64,000 nucleotides of DNA. Source: Chlamydiota bacterium. Its GTDB lineage: Bacteria > Chlamydiota > Chlamydiia > Chlamydiales > Parachlamydiaceae. Under the pieces are notes generated by a model, which was given only the letters and a program-made list of their open reading frames with translations, was not told the origin of the DNA and did no database searches. Positions 25,305 through 33,766 of this stretch are shown here, in pieces (positions within the stretch are counted from its first letter, which is position 1; the number at the start of each line of letters is the position of its first letter). A program made the translations under genes and the position numbers. The stretch covers positions 1-64,000 of the forward strand of contig JABDCX010000005.1 of the NCBI GenBank assembly GCA_013287915.1, given 5' to 3'.

Positions 25305-27035
25305 GTGCATTTGCTGCCCATACAATTTACCCCAACTCCGCTAGTTACCGTGGCCGCTCTTCATGCTTTGACGGACGTTGTTGTAAAGGTAAACGCACTT
25401 TATGCAAGACAGACGACATTGCACCATCCAGGTGTAAAAGAAGAGGTATTGGTCCAGCTAAGTAGTGCCTATGAGGATTTGAGGAAAGCACTGCCTCCGG
25501 GCGATGCTCCTCTTTCACCTCTATTTAGAAAGGTAGCTGTGACGTGCTTTTATCTGTACGGTGCTTGCCTTTCTTCCCAACCTAATGTTGCGTCTCAGAA
25601 GCCAATTCTGTTGGCTTTGGGGCTGTTGCTAGAGGAGCAAGAGAGCTCTTTGAAGGGGACTCAATTGCTTAAAAATCTCCTTCGTCAAATAGACTCGTTG
25701 TATGCAGTGGGGGTTTGTTTGGGAACCTTCTCAAATCAACATTCTCTGGAGGCTTATCAACTGATAGCATTAGAGGATGTTCTCAATAGAATGAGTAAAG
25801 ATGTCTTTATTCAAAAAGTGGCAGCCTTGGATGAGGAGAAAGCTTTTGAAACCTTGCTTGCTCTGCGTTGGCTCCGGTTCGATTTGCGCCCATTGGATTT
25901 TGCTACAGCTGCACGTCTTGCTTCGGATCTGATGCAAAAGGCAAAGACGAAAATACCGGAGCATAAATGGTTGGTTGCGCAAATCAGATGTCATTTTAGC
26001 CATATTTTCTATCCTTCGGGCGATATTAAGGGAATGTTGCAAGAGTTAGACAACTTAAATGATATCCTCTCTTTTTTGGATCAAAATCCAGATACGCTTT
26101 TGTGCCAGGAATTTAAAGCGCATGTCCATGAACAGTTTGAGAAACGGCTTTCGCTTCTTGGCGTGTATAGTACAGAGGTAACAGACGCTGCCTTGCAAAA
26201 ACAACTGGATCAGTATGGCAAAACCCCTTTGGAGAGGTTGCAGATCCGCTATCAAGAAATCGTAAAAGCTGTGACATGTGCGGATCAGGCCACCGATGGG
26301 TTTTATCCTGATTTTAGAAACACACTTTTGCAAGAAGCGATCGTGTTGGCTTTGCAACTAAAAAGGGAAGATCCCAATTGCTCTTTGGATTTCAAAGTGA
26401 TCGGGGGATGGGTGCGCCGCCTCACACAGGTTGTCGAGGCTGTTGATTACCGAAACACTCGCCAGCAAAAGTGGTCTGCCGAGGAGGCTTACTCGCATGT
26501 GATTTATTGCAAAACGGCTGCGGAGTATGCCATTGCATGCGGGAATTTTGATGAAGCAGAAGAACAGGCAAATTTAGGGATGTTGATTTACAATCAATTT
26601 GTTACCAATCCCTCTGCGCCCATGCTGTGGATCAAAAAGGCATTCGAGGATTTGCAAGCGGAGCTAAATAGACCTTATATGTGGATCCGTCGCAAGATTG
26701 TTCCAATCGCCCTTCAGCTGGCAAAAGAGTTGGTTGTTCAGATCGCGCTTTTCGCTCAAATGCGACTCTTCCTCTCCCTAACAAAACTCCCAAAAGCGCA
26801 AGCAGAAAGTATTGGTAAGCTCGAAAAAGGGGTTGTTATCATCTGCGCTGTGACCCTGTTTGCTTCACGATGGATGAGCCACCTCGGATTTCACCTTGAA
26901 AAGCCCTACATCCGGCGTTCTGGAATGTTGCACGCCATTGAGAAAAAAGAGGGAAAATTAGCCGCCCTGGCTGCGCTCGTCGTTCTCGCCGTTCCTGCCT
27001 TTTTCACCGCAAAGGCATTTGCTCTTACAAAGTAG
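25305..27035 (+). CDS. Lineage-specific protein, paralogue B of the preceding gene
   Basis: A 576-residue protein, a shorter tandem copy of the upstream gene. Aligned pieces are DQYGKTPLERLQIRYQEIV against DQYGKTALERLRIRYKEVV, and MSHLGFHLEKPYIRRSGML against SHLGWHLEKPHFRQTGLL, followed by a similar hydrophobic tail. The start is GTG at 25305, with AGAGGAAA at a good spacing; no ATG in frame is as good. There are 45 bp between the two genes and no clear promoter, so they are probably one transcript. Function unknown; membrane attachment by the tail is likely. Confidence 0.7.
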   Translation: MHLLPIQFTPTPLVTVAALHALTDVVVKVNALYARQTTLHHPGVKEEVLVQLSSAYEDLRKALPPGDAPLSPLFRKVAVTCFYLYGACLSSQPNVASQKPILLALGLLLEEQESSLKGTQLLKNLLRQIDSLYAVGVCLGTFSNQHSLEAYQLIALEDVLNRMSKDVFIQKVAALDEEKAFETLLALRWLRFDLRPLDFATAARLASDLMQKAKTKIPEHKWLVAQIRCHFSHIFYPSGDIKGMLQELDNLNDILSFLDQNPDTLLCQEFKAHVHEQFEKRLSLLGVYSTEVTDAALQKQLDQYGKTPLERLQIRYQEIVKAVTCADQATDGFYPDFRNTLLQEAIVLALQLKREDPNCSLDFKVIGGWVRRLTQVVEAVDYRNTRQQKWSAEEAYSHVIYCKTAAEYAIACGNFDEAEEQANLGMLIYNQFVTNPSAPMLWIKKAFEDLQAELNRPYMWIRRKIVPIALQLAKELVVQIALFAQMRLFLSLTKLPKAQAESIGKLEKGVVIICAVTLFASRWMSHLGFHLEKPYIRRSGMLHAIEKKEGKLAALAALVVLAVPAFFTAKAFALTK

Positions 27036-27095
27036 TTTCAAAAATAATAGGAATGTGCAATCAAGAGGTTTTGGTGTTCTTGGAGCTGATCGATT

Positions 27096-28733
27096 ATGGA
27101 TGTTAAAAAATTTGCCCTGCAATTGAGCTTGATAACCTTTGTTTGGACAAACTGTGTTTTTTCAGGAGAGTTTATTTCTACACCTCCTGCAAAATTTACA
27201 CTGGATCCAAAGAATATCGCTCTTCATCATCCGGTCAAAACAGATCAACTTGCAGCTCAGCTTTACTTTGATCAAGGATTAACTCAATTATATGCCTTCG
27301 ATAATGACACAGCCTACTGGTCATTTTTAAATGCCTCCAAGATAGATCCACAGATGCCTATGGCGTACTGGGGCATGGCGATTGCTCTCATTCCAAATTT
27401 ATATCAAATGCCCATGCCATCAGATATCAATAAAGTTGCGTACGATGCCATACAGAAGGCTCTCGATCTGTCAACGGGCGGTTCAGAAATTGAGCGTGAA
27501 TACATCGAGGCATTGTCTAAAAGATATGTCAATAATTCTGACCCAGCCCTAAACACATTGGCATATAGTCAACAGATGGAAAAGCTGCACAATCGCTATC
27601 CTGATGATCCAGATGCTGCTGTGTTGTTCGCTGTCAGCTTATTGGACTTACAGGAGTCATATTGGGATAAAGAGGGTAAGCCCTATCCTGGGATCCTAGA
27701 GGCTGTGAATACCTTAGAAACTGTCATGAAAGCGCATCCCAATCATGTAGGGGCAAACCATTATTATATTCACACCATGGATGGCTCTCCTTTTCCTGAA
27801 AAGGCTTTGAGATCAGCAGAACGATTAAAAACATTGCTTCCAAATGCCGGGCACCTTCTTCATATGCCTTCCCACATCTATCTATTAGTTGGTGATTATC
27901 ATGAAGCAGCTCTTTGCAGCGAAGAAGCGCTAGCAGCAGATCGAGAGTATGTAAATACTTATGGTATGGAGGGCTTCTACCCTTTTAGTTATATGACCCA
28001 CACCCTGTATTTCCTCACTCGCATTTATAGTTTGGAAGAACGTTTCAGAGAGGCCATGTGGGCTGCAAATCAATTGCAGCAGCTCTATCTGCCTCGTTCT
28101 AAACAGATGCCTCAGATGGAATACTACGTTGTCATGCCACTTTTCGTTTTAGTTCATTTTCACGAATGGGAAAAAATATTGAAATTTCCAGCCCCGAGTG
28201 AGGAGATGCCTTTGGCTACTCTATTATGGCATTTTAGCCGCACAATGGCGTTTGCAAGCATGAAGAACTCTTCTGAAGCTTCTAAAGAAAGTCAACTCTT
28301 TGAAGTTGCAAAAAAGCAAGTTTTTGAAGATCCAAGATTTCAAAATGAAACGGCAAAAGAAATGATCCCCATATTGGACTATTTGATGAAAGCTAAAACT
28401 GCGGAAAATGAAGGGCAGACAGATCAGGCAATTAAGATTCTTCAACAAGCCGTCAATGAACAAGACACTGTTTCATTTAATGAGTCTCCAGTCTACTTTA
28501 TTTCGGCTAGACAGCAGTTGGGAGCCCTCTTTTTAAATCTTGGACAACACAAAGAAGCTGAGCGAACCTATCGTGAAGACTTGGAGAAGATTCCAAATAC
28601 GAGTCGCTCTTTATTTGGACTCAAAGAGAGTTTAAAGGCACAATCCAAGCTTTACGATTTGTTTTGGGTCGATCAAGCCTTTCAACAGGCTTTTAAATAC
28701 AGCGACATCAACTTTACAAAAAACAACTTATAG
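27096..28733 (+). CDS. Exported TPR-repeat protein with conserved histidine motifs
   Basis: A 545-residue protein with a Sec signal peptide (residues 1-23) and helical TPR-like repeats, for example AAQLYFDQGLTQLYAFDNDT with WSFLNASKIDPQMPMAYWGM, and TAENEGQTDQAIKILQQAV near the end. In the centre is GANHYYIHTMDGS followed by PNAGHLLHMPSHIYLLVGDY. I recall the same HYYIH and GHLxHMPxHIY pattern in TPR proteins of other phyla, so these histidines are probably functional, perhaps metal-binding. Location would be periplasmic. The substrate or reaction is not known to me. Confidence 0.7.
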   Translation: MDVKKFALQLSLITFVWTNCVFSGEFISTPPAKFTLDPKNIALHHPVKTDQLAAQLYFDQGLTQLYAFDNDTAYWSFLNASKIDPQMPMAYWGMAIALIPNLYQMPMPSDINKVAYDAIQKALDLSTGGSEIEREYIEALSKRYVNNSDPALNTLAYSQQMEKLHNRYPDDPDAAVLFAVSLLDLQESYWDKEGKPYPGILEAVNTLETVMKAHPNHVGANHYYIHTMDGSPFPEKALRSAERLKTLLPNAGHLLHMPSHIYLLVGDYHEAALCSEEALAADREYVNTYGMEGFYPFSYMTHTLYFLTRIYSLEERFREAMWAANQLQQLYLPRSKQMPQMEYYVVMPLFVLVHFHEWEKILKFPAPSEEMPLATLLWHFSRTMAFASMKNSSEASKESQLFEVAKKQVFEDPRFQNETAKEMIPILDYLMKAKTAENEGQTDQAIKILQQAVNEQDTVSFNESPVYFISARQQLGALFLNLGQHKEAERTYREDLEKIPNTSRSLFGLKESLKAQSKLYDLFWVDQAFQQAFKYSDINFTKNNL

Positions 28734-28764
28734 CCACAAATTTGCATACCTTCCCCGCTTTTCT

Positions 28765-28887
28765 TTATTCTAAAAAAAGCGACAAAAAGCCTCCTTATTC
28801 TAAAAAAAGCGACAAAAACGTTGTCTTATTCTAAAAAAAGCGACAAAATTGAGCTATAGGGAGGCGTTATGCAAAAAAAAGCGACAA
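28765..28887 (+). repeat. Phased direct repeats upstream of and into the AbiEi-Fic gene
   Basis: Three copies of TCTAAAAAAAGCGACAAAA, each preceded by TTAT, begin at 28765, 28795 and 28826. A fourth partial copy (CAAAAAAAAGCGACAAG, 28872-28887) lies in the first codons of the fic gene. The GCG cores are 30, 31 and 41 bp apart, close to 3, 3 and 4 helical turns, so all four face the same side of the DNA. The third copy fills the spacer of a predicted promoter. This looks like an operator array, most simply for the winged-helix domain of the gene it precedes. Confidence 0.8.
28821..28849 (+). promoter_or_regulatory. Predicted promoter of the AbiEi-Fic gene, overlapped by a repeat
   Basis: TTGTCT, 17-bp spacer, CAAAAT; the spacer is occupied by the third repeat copy. 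The expected transcript start is near 28856, just ahead of a strong Shine-Dalgarno AGGGAGG (28858-28864) and the ATG at 28869. A protein bound to the repeat would block RNA polymerase. Confidence 0.5.
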
Positions 28888-30353
28888 GCCAATGGCCTGA
28901 GGTTGTCGTCAGCATTGGAGATAAAAGTTACACGCAAGCCGTTCGGCGGGCGGCAAAAGCGGGGGTCCTCCGAAAAATTGGATCTAAAATTTACTCTTCC
29001 AATCTAAAGGATACGCCAGAAAACATTATCAAACGGCACCGGTATCAAATCTTAGGACAGTTATTTCCCAAGGCAGTGATCAGCCATCGTTCGGCGCTAG
29101 ATGGGGGAATTTTAGCAGAAGGGGCTGTGTTTCTCACGTACAAATACACGCGTACCGTGCAGTGGCCGGGGCTTACGGTTCGGTTAGTGCGCGGACCTGG
29201 TCCTGATGAGGAGGACACTCTTTTTCTCGAGAATCTGTTCATCTCTTCGCGAGGCCGTGCCTTTTTAGAAAATTTGATTCCGAGTCGTGAACGAAAAGGA
29301 TTCATTAAGAAAGTTCCACTGGATTCACTTGAGGATAGATTGGATCGGATGGCGAGGATCTATGGGCCAGAAGAGCTCAATCGTTTGCGCGATCAAGCCC
29401 ATAGAGTTGCTGTCAGGCTTGGGATGGAGAGGGAATACGCGGCTTTAAATAAGTTGATTGGCGGATTTTTGGGGACGAGACCCGATGCAAAGCAAGTGAC
29501 TGCGGCGGGACGAGCAAGAGCGAGTGGTGAACCATTTGATCCCCAAAGAGTCGAACTATTTGCCGTGTTAACGGCATATCTTCTCCATGACGTGCTTCCG
29601 GTCTACAAACGAACAGCAATTTCCCCGCAAGCTCGAATCAATCAAGCATTTTTTGAGTCGTATTTTTCCAATTACATTGAGGGAACGGTTTTTGAAGTAC
29701 GGGAAGCTGAGCAGATTATCTTTGAAAATAAAATGATTCCCCATCGGACAGCCGATTCTCACGATATTTTAGGCACCTTTCAAATCGTGTCGAATTCCAA
29801 ATGGATGGAAACGACTCCCAAGAGTAGCCAGGAGCTGATTGATATTTTGCAGCATCGGCATGCGATTTTGATGGAAGTGCGTGAAGATAAAATGCCAGGA
29901 CGTTTTAAAGACAGCATCAATCGTGTGGGCAATACCATATTTGTAAAACCTGAAGAAGTAAGAGGCACCCTTATCAAGGGGATTGAATTTTACAATCAAC
30001 TTCCTGTAGGCATTGCAAAGGCTATCTTTATGATGTTTCTCATTGCTGAAGTGCACCCCTTCGTTGACGGGAATGGACGGATTGCTCGGATTTTGATGAA
30101 TGCTGAATTGGATGTTGCTAACCAATCTCGGATTATCATTCCCACTGTTTTCCGCGAAGATTATCTGTTGACTCTTCGGAAATTGTCTCGGATGCACGAT
30201 CCAATTCCTTACGTCAAAATGTTATTGAAGGCGCAACAGTTTACGGCCGCCCTCCCTTATGATGTTTACGAGGAAACGCTAGGCCAGTTGCATGCGTGTA
30301 ACGCGTTTTTGGAACCGAACGAAGGTAAGTTGGTGATTCCTTATTGCAAATAA
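28869..30353 (+). CDS. Fic-domain AMPylase fused to an AbiEi-type winged-helix domain
   Basis: A 494-residue protein. Residues about 10-130 match the AbiEi antitoxin-type winged helix (YTQAVRRAAKAGVLRKIGSKIYSSNL, then SHRSALDGG and a beta-rich part). Residues about 250-410 are a Fic domain with the complete active-site motif HPFVDGNGRIAR (H396 catalytic). The S-x-x-x-E-G inhibitory helix is SNYIEG at 267-272, ahead of the motif, so this is a self-inhibited (class II) Fic enzyme that would transfer AMP or another nucleotide part to a protein hydroxyl. The DNA-binding domain and the repeats in front of the gene suggest auto-repression. It may act as a toxin, a regulator or an effector; no separate antitoxin gene is adjacent. 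Start chosen by AGGGAGG. Confidence 0.88.
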   Translation: MQKKATSQWPEVVVSIGDKSYTQAVRRAAKAGVLRKIGSKIYSSNLKDTPENIIKRHRYQILGQLFPKAVISHRSALDGGILAEGAVFLTYKYTRTVQWPGLTVRLVRGPGPDEEDTLFLENLFISSRGRAFLENLIPSRERKGFIKKVPLDSLEDRLDRMARIYGPEELNRLRDQAHRVAVRLGMEREYAALNKLIGGFLGTRPDAKQVTAAGRARASGEPFDPQRVELFAVLTAYLLHDVLPVYKRTAISPQARINQAFFESYFSNYIEGTVFEVREAEQIIFENKMIPHRTADSHDILGTFQIVSNSKWMETTPKSSQELIDILQHRHAILMEVREDKMPGRFKDSINRVGNTIFVKPEEVRGTLIKGIEFYNQLPVGIAKAIFMMFLIAEVHPFVDGNGRIARILMNAELDVANQSRIIIPTVFREDYLLTLRKLSRMHDPIPYVKMLLKAQQFTAALPYDVYEETLGQLHACNAFLEPNEGKLVIPYCK

Positions 30354-30398
30354 AGCAATGCGCCAGGTAAGCGTTAGGAATTGTCGGGAGAAATTTTA

Positions 30399-31400
30399 AT
30401 GGTTTGTGCGGAAAGGGTTTGTGATCGGCGGAGCCTATTTGTCAAACAGGTCAGGCGCTGGGGTGATCTCAATACAGATGCTGTTCTAGATACCGCCTGT
30501 CAGGTCTTCTCGATCCCTTCTATCGATGGCTGCATCGGCTATCGCATAGAGCTCAATTGTGCCATTGTTTTTGGAGAACCCCTTTGCGATTCTGCAGATA
30601 AAGGTCCTCTTGTCGACGCTTTTTGTGCTTTTTGTCGATCTAAGGGGTGGATGTGGAGTTTTGTGATCGTTCCACAAGAATTTGCCAAGGCCGTTTCTAA
30701 AGCAAAATCTTCTGTTTTGATCCAATTCGGCAATAGACTCATTTTAGATCCTTCGCAAAATCCGACCGAGCTTACCGGCCCCAAGGGAGTGTTGATTCGC
30801 AAGAAAGTGAAGCATGCAAAACATGCTGGAGTGACCATTGAAGAATACGTCGATCATGATCCTGCATTTGAACAGGCGATTGAGAAGATAGCCGATGAGT
30901 GGCTCAATAGCCGTCGAGGGCCTCAGGTCTATATCGCCCATCACGATTTCTTTAACGACCGCGAAGGCAAGCGCTGCTTTTTCGCCCAAAAAGAAGGTAA
31001 AGTCGTCGCCTTTTTAATGCTTAACCAAATTGAGGCCTCTGGTGGTTGGTTGCTAAACAATCTCATTTTAACCCTTGACGCCCCTTCGGGAACCTCAGAA
31101 TTGCTCATCGTCACCGTTTTAAACCTCCTAGCGGAAGAAGGGTGTCAAAAGGTCGTTGTGGGCCCTGTGACGAGCACAGAGCTAAGCTCAATCAGCGGCC
31201 TCGGGCCCGTTTCCTGTTGGGTCATCCGAAACGTGTTCAAACTGGCTTTACGCCTCTTCCGACTCGATGGACAACGGGTCTTTTGGGAGAAATTCCCCGT
31301 CCGGCAGGAGCCCACCTGTCTCCTCTTTGAAAAGTTGAGCTATCGCACCGTTCGTGCCCTTTTCCGCGCTCTTAACGTCGAACCCTCCAAAAGCATCTAA
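30399..31400 (+). CDS. DUF2156 / MprF C-terminal-type acyltransferase domain protein
   Basis: A 333-residue protein with a GNAT-like double fold, typical of the C-terminal domain of phosphatidylglycerol lysyltransferase (DUF2156): GYRIELNCAIVFGEPLCD near residue 50, GPKGVLIRKKVKHAKHAG, RCFFAQKEGKVVAFLMLNQ and LLNNLILTLDAPSGTSELLI. The membrane flippase half of MprF is missing, so it is a soluble aminoacyl-tRNA-dependent or acyl transferase of unknown substrate. The ATG at 30399 is preceded by GGGAGAAA; an in-frame TTG at 30381 is less likely. It lies 45 bp after the Fic gene and could share its transcript. Confidence 0.75.
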   Translation: MVCAERVCDRRSLFVKQVRRWGDLNTDAVLDTACQVFSIPSIDGCIGYRIELNCAIVFGEPLCDSADKGPLVDAFCAFCRSKGWMWSFVIVPQEFAKAVSKAKSSVLIQFGNRLILDPSQNPTELTGPKGVLIRKKVKHAKHAGVTIEEYVDHDPAFEQAIEKIADEWLNSRRGPQVYIAHHDFFNDREGKRCFFAQKEGKVVAFLMLNQIEASGGWLLNNLILTLDAPSGTSELLIVTVLNLLAEEGCQKVVVGPVTSTELSSISGLGPVSCWVIRNVFKLALRLFRLDGQRVFWEKFPVRQEPTCLLFEKLSYRTVRALFRALNVEPSKSI

Positions 31401-31416
31401 CGCAGAGTCTGCGTTA
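31398..31416. terminator. Palindrome overlapping the stop of the DUF2156 gene
   Basis: TAACGCAGAGTCTGCGTTA is a perfect inverted repeat with 9-bp arms around one base. It includes the TAA stop codon. The few bases of loop and the lack of a T-run make it weak as a rho-independent terminator; it may instead bind a protein. Confidence 0.35.
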
Positions 31417-31435
31417 ATGATTAAATCCGATTTTA

Positions 31436-31465
31436 TTGACAATATTATATTAACAATGATATGAT
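31436..31465 (+). promoter_or_regulatory. Predicted sigma-70 promoter
   Basis: TTGACA, 18-bp spacer, TATGAT, in a strongly AT-rich gap, 43 bp before the ATG at 31508. Consensus -35 and near-consensus -10 suggest good constitutive strength. Confidence 0.6.
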
Positions 31466-31507
31466 TTTTTCATTTAATCAATATTTGAAAAAATAATTAG
31501 GTGTTCA

Positions 31508-33766
31508 ATGGCTCTAGATCCAAAAACCACGATCACTCTTTCAGTTAGTCCAGCTTATGTAATTGATTTTAAGAAATATGCTAAAAAAACAACGCGCGAA
31601 CAGGTGCAGTTGGAGGAGAGAATCAGGCAGGTCGTCTATTTTCCTATTAGAATAACGACCATTTTCTTTCAGGCTCTGATCGAAGCCAACTGGAGCTCTT
31701 TGACCCATATGCGCATTTCGTTTTTCCAAAACGTATTGGGCTATTACGGTCCATTAGAGAAATTCAAACCTCCAGAAGATCTCCATTTGGTCGTTTTCAA
31801 AATCGCCTTTTGGGTTTTGGGAACCGCTTGGTATACGACGACGAGGGCGTGTGACTTGTTTGCGCAGCGGATGTGGGGAGATCAGCAGTTTCAAAAGGAG
31901 AGGCATGATTTAACGCGGTTTAATTGGGAAATCGACATGAGTCATATCTGTACGAAGCAGAAGGCCTTGAATGCCTCTCATGTGCCCGTTGAGCTGCAAG
32001 TGGGAACGCTTCTCACGATTTTTGACGCCATAAATTTCACAGATCCAACAGCGCCGGGTTATATGGCTCCTACCTCGCGTCAAGAAGGCAAAACGACTTA
32101 TACCGTTCAAGAGTTGCGCACCAGTTTAGAGAAATTTATCCACGACGTGAATAACCGCATTGCTTTTTTGGGAACTCCTCCCGCATACGACACCCCAAAA
32201 CTCATGCGCTTTTATCAACACATCGAAAATGCTGTGCGCCTTTCGCTCTTTAAAGTGAGCGAAGACTTACGCAAATTTCAAGAGACAAACGGAACAGATG
32301 TTTCAAATTACGGTGAGGAGGAGTTGAGGGCTTACAAGAATCTCCTTGAAAACCAAGCACGCGTCGTTCTCGATTTGAGCATTGCAGGCCAACACTGTGG
32401 TGCACGTTACATGGGTGATGCGACGACTCTCTACAATGATCTACACGCCAATGAAGCACTCCAGACCGATACTCTACAGGATACGCTGATTGAACTGTTG
32501 GCTCGACGAAGAGGGGAAATTGCGCGCAGTGAAATTCAGGAGCGTCTTGGGACTGATACACACAGTTTTAGTAACTACATGTCAACTCTTGGCCCTGTCT
32601 TGGCTATTCCAGGGACAGAAAATGTCGTCGAACACGTGAGCAGCCCGCTTGATAAAGAAGAGTATTTGAGGAATTTTTTCAAAAAATACACCCTCGATGA
32701 CATCATCGAGACCGTGCAAAGCCACATCAAAACTGCGGCACCATTTCTCGATAAAATCCAAACCTGGATTCGAGATGCCGAGGTGGGAAATTGGAAACCG
32801 GAAGGCTTTGCTCAGAGTAGCGCTGAAATTCTTGCGAAAGTGGGTGAGATTATCCAGAAACCATCTGAAGGGGAAGGGGATGCTTTTGCACATTTCAACC
32901 ATTTATGTGGGATGCTCAACGAGTTGAAAAAGGGATACGTTGGTCTCAAAGTTGACGAGCAATACTTAAATACCACAAGCGGCCCCGATCTATTGGTGCG
33001 CACCTTTTGCTACTTGAATGAGGCCTTGCATCCCGAATCGAAACAGAAAAAGATCGATCAACCGAAAGTGCGTGAAGCCATGAGGCTATATTTAAATGAG
33101 AATCGGACTCAGTTGCAAAACCTTCCACAAGCAGATTTCTTTGAGAACGTCTTTTGCCATATGGAAACGCAATTGATTTTCTTAGACGAGGCTGCAGAAT
33201 CGGAAACATTTGATCTGCCAAATCTAGCCCCTCTTTTGGGCTACATGAAATATGAAGATGAAAAAGGTGGAGCAGAGGAGTTTCCCTGGAAGGCATTTTG
33301 GGAGGAAGTTTTTAGTCTAGAGGCAAGTAAGGGGTATCTTAAAGGCCTTGTTTCAAGCCCTCTCGAGCGTTCGTCAAAAATCAATCAAATGAAAACGATT
33401 TGCTCTCGAGAAAATTTAGGAGACGATTTGTTCAAGGAGTTCAATAGTGCTTTATTAGAGGAGCGTGAATGGGATAGTACCCATTTTAAACCGCGGCTTG
33501 AGCGTCTTGAAAAAGTCAAACAGATCCGTTCTTGCGTGTCGGAGTTAGTTTTAGAACAAGAGGTTCTCTTGCGTGCACTCGATCAAGAGAATGGTGTGCA
33601 AGACGTGATCAAGGCCCGTTTGGAGTTAAACGCTCGGCAAGCATTTATCGATGCAATTGATTTACTTGATATGGGGAAAAATGGTTTATCTGCAGAGATC
33701 ATGGAGTGGCTCCTCGTTTCCCATCGGATCTTCCTTCCACAAAACGTCGAGGAGGTGCACGAATGA
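31508..33766 (+). CDS. Large lineage-specific protein, unknown function
   Basis: A 752-residue protein with no family I recognise. A weakly hydrophobic part lies near residues 45-120 (IRITTIFFQALIEANWSSL and VVFKIAFWVLGTAWYTTTR); the rest is helical and charged, with several long amphipathic helices (for example around residues 280-330 and 620-720). It has its own promoter and overlaps the next gene by the ATGA junction, so the two are co-translated. Size, helical content, lack of a signal peptide and pairing with another unknown protein fit secreted effectors or their scaffolds, but this is not shown. Confidence 0.7.
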   Translation: MALDPKTTITLSVSPAYVIDFKKYAKKTTREQVQLEERIRQVVYFPIRITTIFFQALIEANWSSLTHMRISFFQNVLGYYGPLEKFKPPEDLHLVVFKIAFWVLGTAWYTTTRACDLFAQRMWGDQQFQKERHDLTRFNWEIDMSHICTKQKALNASHVPVELQVGTLLTIFDAINFTDPTAPGYMAPTSRQEGKTTYTVQELRTSLEKFIHDVNNRIAFLGTPPAYDTPKLMRFYQHIENAVRLSLFKVSEDLRKFQETNGTDVSNYGEEELRAYKNLLENQARVVLDLSIAGQHCGARYMGDATTLYNDLHANEALQTDTLQDTLIELLARRRGEIARSEIQERLGTDTHSFSNYMSTLGPVLAIPGTENVVEHVSSPLDKEEYLRNFFKKYTLDDIIETVQSHIKTAAPFLDKIQTWIRDAEVGNWKPEGFAQSSAEILAKVGEIIQKPSEGEGDAFAHFNHLCGMLNELKKGYVGLKVDEQYLNTTSGPDLLVRTFCYLNEALHPESKQKKIDQPKVREAMRLYLNENRTQLQNLPQADFFENVFCHMETQLIFLDEAAESETFDLPNLAPLLGYMKYEDEKGGAEEFPWKAFWEEVFSLEASKGYLKGLVSSPLERSSKINQMKTICSRENLGDDLFKEFNSALLEEREWDSTHFKPRLERLEKVKQIRSCVSELVLEQEVLLRALDQENGVQDVIKARLELNARQAFIDAIDLLDMGKNGLSAEIMEWLLVSHRIFLPQNVEEVHE

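Noticed and set aside
28765-28850. CRISPR array
   Set aside because: Only three to four units, spacers of 7-8 bp, and one unit in coding sequence; helical spacing fits an operator instead.
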